Source of the DNA: Leptospira levettii | GTDB lineage: Bacteria > Spirochaetota > Leptospiria > Leptospirales > Leptospiraceae | Assembly: GCF_002812085.1 (NCBI RefSeq) | Contig: NZ_NPDM01000001.1 | Coordinates: 744,001 to 808,000, forward strand | Direction of reading: 5' to 3' | Length of the DNA stretch: 64,000 nt | Shown here: positions 58,184-64,000 of the stretch, one piece after another | How the letters are laid out: every line of letters starts with the position of its first letter | Numbering within the stretch: the stretch's first letter is position 1 | Translations under genes and position numbers: made by a program | The notes under the pieces: model-generated | The model's input: the letters and a program-made list of their open reading frames with translations, nothing else | Told to the model about the DNA's origin: nothing | Database searches by the model: none

Positions 58184-60257
58184 GCCTTTAGGCAGTAAAA
58201 TTCTCTCTGGTCTCACTGTTAAATCCCTACTGACCGAATATCCCAATAGTTTCCAAGTATTGGATTGGGAAGGCAATTTTGTCTCAGTTACAGATCGGTT
58301 TGCTCGATTTTTAGAATTTGAACCGAAGGATATTGTTGGAAAATCAATCCTTCACTTCACACAAGAAGACGACAAAGAAAATACCGAGAATACTTTCGAA
58401 AGTTTGGGCGAAAATCCGAATATAGTGAATTTTGAAAATCGCCTTGTGACCAAATCGAAAGAAGAAGTTTGGATCATTTGGTTACTCATCCCTTTACGCG
58501 AGTCCAAAATTATTTTGGGCTTTGATCGTGATGTCACGATCCAAAAAGATATCTCGTTTGAATTTTTACTCCAACAACAAAAGTATAAGTCTATCTTTGA
58601 CAACTTACCTATGGGCATCGCCATCACAGATGAAAAAGGTAAAATTGTTGAAACCAATAAGACAGCAAGGACCTATTTTGACATCCAAGATGGGGAACTT
58701 CTCAATCGTACACTCAACATTCGAAAGTACACTCTCATCCAACCAAACGGTACAAAAATTTACCCAAGAAAATCAAGTTTGATGCGAGCGTTACGACACA
58801 AAGAAGTGATTCGTAATTTGGAAATTGGGATGATCAAAGAAGATAAAATCACTTGGTTTGATATTTTGGCGACACCAATCCCCATTGAAAACTTTGGCCT
58901 TGCGGTTGCATTTCTTGACATCACACAACGTCGGCATGCGGAAGAAAAAATTGCTTATATGGCTTTTTTTGACCAACTCACAAATCTTCCCAACCGTAAC
59001 TCACTCATTGATAAACTATTTCCAATTTTTGAAGAAGCAAGACGGCACGGGAATTTGGTTGGAATCCTTGCGATTGATTTGGACAATTTTAAAATCATCA
59101 ATGATTCTAGAGGCCACGACTTTGGGGACAAAATCATCAAACTTGTTGCTTATCGTATTCGTGAAAGTATACGTGTGTATGATCTCATCAGTAGACAAGG
59201 TGGTGATGAGTTTACTGTTGTATTACCTGATTTATCAAACGAACGTGATGCGGCAGTTATTTCGGAAGCAATTTTAGATGCAATGACACATCCTTTTGTA
59301 ATTGATGGGGAAAGGATTTTTGTGAATACCTCGATTGGGATCGCCTTATACCCAACAGACGGAAAGGACTCAAATACACTCCTTAAAAATGCCGACAGTG
59401 CTCTCAACTTGGCAAAATCACAAGGGAAAAACTGTTACGTGTTTTTTACAGAAGAACTGCAGACAGTTGTGGCTGAACGTTTGGAAATCGAAAACCGGAT
59501 GCGGATTGCCATCATCGAAAATCAATTTACTTTGATGTACCAACCCAAAATTGATTTGTACACAAAAAAACCTGTTGGTGTAGAAGCACTCATTCGTTGG
59601 CGTCATCCGGAACGTGGACTCATCTCACCGAATGTTTTCATTCCCATTTCTGAAGAAACAGGGATGATCCTTGCGATTGGTGAATGGGTGATTAAGTCTG
59701 CCATCCAAACTATGCGAGTTTGGAAAGATGCAGGGATCAAAGACATTTCTATGGCTGTGAATATTTCCACCAAACAATTCAAACACGAAAGACTGATTTC
59801 CACAATCGCCGAAAATCTAAAATTATTCAAAGTGGACCCACATGATTTAGAAGTCGAACTCACAGAAAGTTCGGTCATGGAAAATGCGGATGCCGCCGTT
59901 CGTACGATGCAGGAAATCCGAAAACTTGGAGCTAAAATTGCAATTGATGATTTTGGAACAGGTTATAGTAGTTTGGGTTACCTAAAAAAACTTCCCATTT
60001 CCTCCTTAAAAATCGATCGTTCTTTTGTATCCGAAATCACAACGGACAAAGACAGCAAAACCATCATCCATGCCGTCTCCAACTTAGCACATAACCTTGG
60101 TTTGAGTGTCGTAGCAGAAGGTGCTGAAACGGAAGAACAGGTGCGATTACTTGCCGAAAGTGGAGTCGACCAAATCCAAGGTTTTTATTTTGCGAGGCCG
60201 ATGACTTCGGAAGATTGCCTGCATTTTCTGAAAACAGAACTTGGAATTTCGGATTGA
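58173..60257 (+). CDS. PAS-GGDEF-EAL c-di-GMP turnover protein
   Basis: A protein of 694 residues: two PAS-like domains (about 15-120 and 135-250), GGDEF (about 265-425) and EAL (about 445-690). The cyclase motif GGDEF (343-347) has the inhibitory I-site RVYD (334-337) with the correct spacing; the EAL motif (471-473), DDFGTGYSS and VAEGAET are intact. No membrane helix. Both activities look possible. It is coupled to dihydroorotase by an 11-bp overlap. Confidence 0.93.
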   Translation: MRNEPLGSKILSGLTVKSLLTEYPNSFQVLDWEGNFVSVTDRFARFLEFEPKDIVGKSILHFTQEDDKENTENTFESLGENPNIVNFENRLVTKSKEEVWIIWLLIPLRESKIILGFDRDVTIQKDISFEFLLQQQKYKSIFDNLPMGIAITDEKGKIVETNKTARTYFDIQDGELLNRTLNIRKYTLIQPNGTKIYPRKSSLMRALRHKEVIRNLEIGMIKEDKITWFDILATPIPIENFGLAVAFLDITQRRHAEEKIAYMAFFDQLTNLPNRNSLIDKLFPIFEEARRHGNLVGILAIDLDNFKIINDSRGHDFGDKIIKLVAYRIRESIRVYDLISRQGGDEFTVVLPDLSNERDAAVISEAILDAMTHPFVIDGERIFVNTSIGIALYPTDGKDSNTLLKNADSALNLAKSQGKNCYVFFTEELQTVVAERLEIENRMRIAIIENQFTLMYQPKIDLYTKKPVGVEALIRWRHPERGLISPNVFIPISEETGMILAIGEWVIKSAIQTMRVWKDAGIKDISMAVNISTKQFKHERLISTIAENLKLFKVDPHDLEVELTESSVMENADAAVRTMQEIRKLGAKIAIDDFGTGYSSLGYLKKLPISSLKIDRSFVSEITTDKDSKTIIHAVSNLAHNLGLSVVAEGAETEEQVRLLAESGVDQIQGFYFARPMTSEDCLHFLKTELGISD

Positions 60258-60299
60258 CCCGTTCGCTTTCCCACTGTTTTTAACAAATAAGGATTTCTC

Positions 60300-62699
60300 T
60301 TGAAACTTTCAGTTGATTGGTTAAACGAATTTACCCCGCTCTCCCAGATTCCATTCGAATCGGTTCTGGAAAAAATTAATACATCGATTTGTGAAATTGA
60401 TGATGTGGAAGATTACAAATCCCACCTAACATCGGTGATCACGGTCAAAATCAAATCACTGGAAAAACATCCCAATGCCGAGAAATTACAAACGACCATC
60501 GCTACAGATGGATCAAAAGACTACCAAATTGTCACTGCTGCCACAAATGTAAACGTGGGTGATATTGTACCTTTAGCTCTCCCCGGGACCAAATTGGATG
60601 GGAAAGAAATTTTGGATTCGGAACTGCGCGGAGTTCGTTCCCAAGGAATGTATTGTTCCGAAAAAGAATTGGGAATGGCATTAGAATCTTCAGGTGTTCT
60701 TATTTTTCCAAAAGACACAACACTTGGTATCTCGGTTCGTAAATATTTTTTATGGGAAGATACGATTCTCACAATCGATAATAAATCCATCACACATAGA
60801 CCTGATTTATGGAGTCATTTTGGTTTTGCAAGAGAACTTGCAAGCCAACTCCAAATCCCACTCCACCATTTTCCTCTCCAAGCAGATACAAAGTGGGAAT
60901 CTGGAAACGAAGGTTTGACAGTAGAAACATCTGAACATGCACATGCATATTACGTGACTTCTATCCAAAATGTAAACATCACAACATCGATTCCCAAAAT
61001 CAAATCTCGTCTTGAGAAATGTGGAATTCGTTCCATCAATAATGTGGTAGATGTTTCCAACTATCTTTTGTTAGAACTAGGGCAACCCACTCATTTTTTT
61101 GATCGATCCAAACTGCAATCAACTTCCTTTACTGTTTCCAAATCAAAGGATGGGGAAAGTTTTGCTCTCCTGGATGATACTTCTCCTTCTTTACCAGGGA
61201 ATATCCTTCTCATTCAAAATGGTTCCACACCTGTAGCATTAGCGGGAGTGATGGGAGGAAAAGATTCTGCAGTCACAGATGGAACAAAAAACATCGTGAT
61301 GGAATCTGCCGTCTTCAAAAGGGAAGATGTTCGTTTTACGATCCGTAAAACCAATATCCGTACAGAATCAGCTGTTCGGTATGAAAAAGGTCTGGATTCT
61401 TACACCTGTTTGCCGGTGATGAAAAGAGCTGTTCAATTACTCAAAGAAAACGGCAACCCGAATGTGAAGGTTTTCACTCCTCAAGGTTTTAATCATACCG
61501 AAACCAAAGCGGTAACCATTGAAACAAATTTACAATTTCTCCGCCATAAATTAGGAAAAAAGATCAGTTTACCAGAAGTCACAGACATCTTGCAACGATT
61601 AGGTTTTGGAGTAACAACAAAAGAGGAATCCCTCTCAGTTGTTGTTCCAAGATACAGACAAAACTATGATGTAACGATTCCAGAAGACCTTGTTGAGGAA
61701 ATTGGAAGGACAATTGGTTATGCTTCCATCCGAACAGAAGCTCTATCCATGGCAGTGGAAACTCCGATTCGAAATCCACTCCGCGAGTTAGAACGTAGGG
61801 TCAAAAATTTCTTAGCATTGGAAATTGGATTTAATGAAGTGTATAATTATTCCTTCGCTTCTCCATCAGATGCAAAACTAGAATCAAGTTTAGAAGCCAC
61901 TTCTCTCAAAATTGCAAATGAGATGCCAGAGGAACATTCAATTCTCCGAAACAGTTTGTATCCAGGTCTCATCAAACAAGCAAAGTTAAACCAAGATCGA
62001 TTTGAATCAGTGAATTTGTTTGAATTGGGTAGAACTTATCACAAACAAGGAAATGGTCCTGAGTTAGCAGATGAAAAACGATGGATATCCATTCTTTCCT
62101 TATCCAAACACAAACCAACTGACCTTGTTTCCATTGAACAAGAATTCTTAAAAATTAGAGAAACGATTACCGAACTCTTTTTATTCCTAAATTTGCCAAA
62201 TTTAGAATGGAAAAAAGAATCACGAAACCATTTCCACCCTAATGCAAGTTTAGTGGTAAAATATGATGGAAAAGAAGTTGTCGAACTTGGAATCCTTCAT
62301 ACTCGATTTGCTGATGTGTATGATGTAAAACGTAGGGTCATTTTGTCCAAAATCAACATGGAAGTGTTAGCTGAAATTTGGGAAACCCATGGAAGGAATT
62401 CTCATTTCAATCCGCCATCCCATTTTCCACAAGGCCAATTGGATCTTTCACTTCTCATGAATGAATCGGATCCAACTGAATCTTTTGCAAATTTGGTAAA
62501 AACATTACAAATTCCAGAATTAGAGTCTGTGTATGTCCAAACGATTTTCCAGGGTGATTCGGTGGGAGAGGGCAAAAAATCGGTTACATATCGTTTCCGG
62601 CTTATGTCCTATGATAAAACCTTTACCCAAGAACGTTTTAAGGAACTTTCAGACAGTTTGGTGACAACGGCAAAAGACAACGGTTATACCTTACGATAA
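60300..62699 (+). CDS. pheT: Phenylalanyl-tRNA synthetase beta subunit
   Basis: A protein of 799 residues, normal for PheT. It has the tRNA-binding N-terminal domain (KHPNAEKLQTT), the B3/B4 region with HRPDLWSHFGFARELA, the B5 domain and the C-terminal anticodon-binding fold. It starts at TTG 60300 with AAGGA 8 nt upstream. PheS is not in this window. It forms the alpha2-beta2 enzyme with PheS. Confidence 0.97.
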   Translation: MKLSVDWLNEFTPLSQIPFESVLEKINTSICEIDDVEDYKSHLTSVITVKIKSLEKHPNAEKLQTTIATDGSKDYQIVTAATNVNVGDIVPLALPGTKLDGKEILDSELRGVRSQGMYCSEKELGMALESSGVLIFPKDTTLGISVRKYFLWEDTILTIDNKSITHRPDLWSHFGFARELASQLQIPLHHFPLQADTKWESGNEGLTVETSEHAHAYYVTSIQNVNITTSIPKIKSRLEKCGIRSINNVVDVSNYLLLELGQPTHFFDRSKLQSTSFTVSKSKDGESFALLDDTSPSLPGNILLIQNGSTPVALAGVMGGKDSAVTDGTKNIVMESAVFKREDVRFTIRKTNIRTESAVRYEKGLDSYTCLPVMKRAVQLLKENGNPNVKVFTPQGFNHTETKAVTIETNLQFLRHKLGKKISLPEVTDILQRLGFGVTTKEESLSVVVPRYRQNYDVTIPEDLVEEIGRTIGYASIRTEALSMAVETPIRNPLRELERRVKNFLALEIGFNEVYNYSFASPSDAKLESSLEATSLKIANEMPEEHSILRNSLYPGLIKQAKLNQDRFESVNLFELGRTYHKQGNGPELADEKRWISILSLSKHKPTDLVSIEQEFLKIRETITELFLFLNLPNLEWKKESRNHFHPNASLVVKYDGKEVVELGILHTRFADVYDVKRRVILSKINMEVLAEIWETHGRNSHFNPPSHFPQGQLDLSLLMNESDPTESFANLVKTLQIPELESVYVQTIFQGDSVGEGKKSVTYRFRLMSYDKTFTQERFKELSDSLVTTAKDNGYTLR

Positions 62700-62714
62700 A
62701 TTTGCTTTGACAAA

Positions 62715-62732
62715 TCCCAATTTTTATTGGGA
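62715..62732 (+). other. Hairpin after pheT
   Basis: TCCCAAT, loop TTTT, ATTGGGA: a perfect 7-bp stem between pheT and the 7TM-DISM gene. It has no T tract after it, so it is a weak terminator at best and may be an RNA hairpin affecting the next gene. Confidence 0.4.
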
Positions 62733-62746
62733 AATCGTTCGAGTTT

Positions 62747-64000
62747 ATGCGATTCATCTTTTTGATCATTCTTTCGGGAACTTTGTTTTCCTGTTCCCGA
62801 TGGGAGATCCAAAAGTCCATCAGTGACGAAAGTTTTACACCCCAAAAGATTGATTATGCGATCCAATCAGGAAACGAAACTAATCAACAAAAACTCCGGT
62901 GGACACCGATTTTCAAAAACACCTTAAGTTTAGGTTTCCAATCAGAACATATTTATCTCAAAATCAAAGCCACAAACTTAACATCTGTTAACAAACTAAT
63001 ATTAGATTTAGGAAACCCACATTTAGACTTTATCCGAGTGTATGAAGAAGGAAATCCAGAGCCCATTAAAGAAGGTGGTGATTTTATCGCTCATTCGCAT
63101 TGGGATGCATTTTCTAAATCCATTGCTTTTGAACTGAATTGGCCTGCTGGCGAAACAAAAACTCTCATTTTAGAAACCAAATCATCATCAAATATCAGTT
63201 ATCTCATCCGCTTTTATTCCAAAGAAACATTTTATCTAAAGGAAAATTTAGAAAATACAATCTTAGGTTTTTTTTACGGCACCATTTTTATCATGGTGAT
63301 TTATAATTTATTCATCTATTTCATCTTAAAAGAAAAAGCATACATCACCTATTCGGTTTCTATTTTTTGTAATCTATTGTTACAAATGTATCTGAATGGA
63401 ATATTAAATCAAATTTTCACTTTAGACCATCCGGAAATACACAATCGAATTGGTAGTGTCATTGTAACATGTTCTGCCATCACTGGTTGGACATTTGCCC
63501 AACAAACTTTAAACTTACGTGATTTTAATCCTTGTTCCAATCGCCTTATCCAAACTCTAAAATTCATTGTATTGTTTTATATTTTAATTCCATACGCTTA
63601 TTTACCAATTGAGATCGCAGTTCGGATTGGAAATTTTATCGCACAATTATTCGTTGTATCTGTGTTAGTTGTAGCATTAGTCAACTACAGTACGGGAAAC
63701 AAACAAGCTAGATTGTTTTTGTTTGGTTGGAGCACCTTACTCTTTGGAATATTAATGTATACGTTGATGCAAAACGGAGTACTTCCTGTCAATGTCTTCA
63801 CTATTTATGGAAACCAAATTGGTTCCACATTAGAAGCTGGCATTTTGTCTCTTGCTCTCGCGAATAAAATCAATGAGCTCAAAGAAGAAAAGGCGAATAC
63901 ACAAGCCGAAGCACTTGTCACTTTAGAAGAAAAGGTGAGAGAACGAACGAAAACCTTGGACGAATCATTAAACCTCATCAAAAAGGATTTAAACGTCGCC
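62747..64000 (+). CDS. 7TM-DISM receptor-like lipoprotein, 3' end outside the window
   Basis: 418 residues are visible from the ATG at 62747. A lipobox-like LFSC (Cys16) is followed by a periplasmic DISMED2-type beta domain (about 30-165), seven hydrophobic helices (about 170-375) and a coiled-coil linker (KEEKANTQAEALVTLEEKVRERTKTLDES) that is cut by the window edge. The missing output domain is probably a phosphatase, kinase or cyclase. The 7TM-DISM call is likely. Confidence 0.85.
   Translation, partial: MRFIFLIILSGTLFSCSRWEIQKSISDESFTPQKIDYAIQSGNETNQQKLRWTPIFKNTLSLGFQSEHIYLKIKATNLTSVNKLILDLGNPHLDFIRVYEEGNPEPIKEGGDFIAHSHWDAFSKSIAFELNWPAGETKTLILETKSSSNISYLIRFYSKETFYLKENLENTILGFFYGTIFIMVIYNLFIYFILKEKAYITYSVSIFCNLLLQMYLNGILNQIFTLDHPEIHNRIGSVIVTCSAITGWTFAQQTLNLRDFNPCSNRLIQTLKFIVLFYILIPYAYLPIEIAVRIGNFIAQLFVVSVLVVALVNYSTGNKQARLFLFGWSTLLFGILMYTLMQNGVLPVNVFTIYGNQIGSTLEAGILSLALANKINELKEEKANTQAEALVTLEEKVRERTKTLDESLNLIKKDLNVA

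Noticed and set aside
62715..62732. Hairpin after pheT as an intrinsic terminator
   Set aside because: No T tract follows it; kept only as a hairpin of unknown role.
1..64000. CRISPR arrays, insertion sequences, tRNA or rRNA genes, prophage
   Set aside because: I saw no regularly spaced repeats, transposase motifs or cloverleaf/rRNA-like sequence by reading; a tRNAscan and Rfam search would settle it.

Overview
The window reads as a dense, AT-rich spirochaete chromosome segment, most likely from Leptospira, and a free-living (saprophytic) species is a guess. The reasons are the gene families and style: lipoproteins with relaxed lipoboxes (FTGC, FINC, LFSC), LpxA for lipid A, an MBOAT/DUF1574 pair, an exported caspase-like protein, an AsmA giant, a 7TM-DISM sensor and many minus-strand operons with 0-10 bp spacing. 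I see no rRNA, tRNA, CRISPR array, insertion sequence or phage gene. The taxonomic call is an inference from family content, not a database match.

Layout. 1-844: the end of an unknown gene and a small lipoprotein. 841-12212 (minus): thiolase, a nucleotidyltransferase-like/methyltransferase fusion, then a type I secretion-like set (ABC exporter, HlyD adaptor, second ABC exporter, TolC channel). Both exporters carry two N-terminal cyclic-nucleotide-binding domains and an inactivated C39-like domain. 12302-15928: GT-B glycosyltransferase-like protein, orphan Hpt, lpxA-galE. 15923-20891 (minus): VanY-like lipoprotein, recG, a zinc-ribbon membrane protein, a metallophosphoesterase and an unknown. 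20948-29195: gpsA, MAPEG-like protein, alpha/beta hydrolase, map, an arsS/AhpD-like arsenosugar pair, lipoprotein, enoyl-CoA hydratase, long-chain acyl-CoA ligase. 29264-31626: two very small genes and a membrane-anchored MutS-like ATPase. 31683-40821 (minus): a SpoIIE-type phosphatase with TPRs, a CrtC/AttH-like protein, a Yej/Opp-type ABC importer (two permeases, two ATPases, no binding protein) and an AsmA-like protein. 40959-43431: small membrane protein, ispF, nadA, lipoprotein. 43394-46183: unknown membrane protein, LpoB-like and COG3014-like lipoproteins, facing the ftsQ-ftsA-ftsZ operon (46200-49372, minus). 49486-51935 (minus): a small exported coiled-coil protein with a twin-palindrome upstream region and an exported caspase-like protein. 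52007-54818 (minus): DUF1574 and MBOAT. 54932-64000 (plus): recQ, dihydroorotase, PAS-GGDEF-EAL, pheT and the start of a 7TM-DISM lipoprotein cut by the window end.

The most unusual unit is the cyclic-nucleotide-domain type I export operon headed by an odd fused enzyme. Second are two perfect 14-bp palindromes 21 bp apart upstream of the small exported protein. Third is a set of operon-leading genes (glycosyltransferase, lpxA, gpsA, ftsQ) with a -10-like hexamer only 5-9 nt before ATG and no ribosome-binding site, suggesting leaderless mRNAs.
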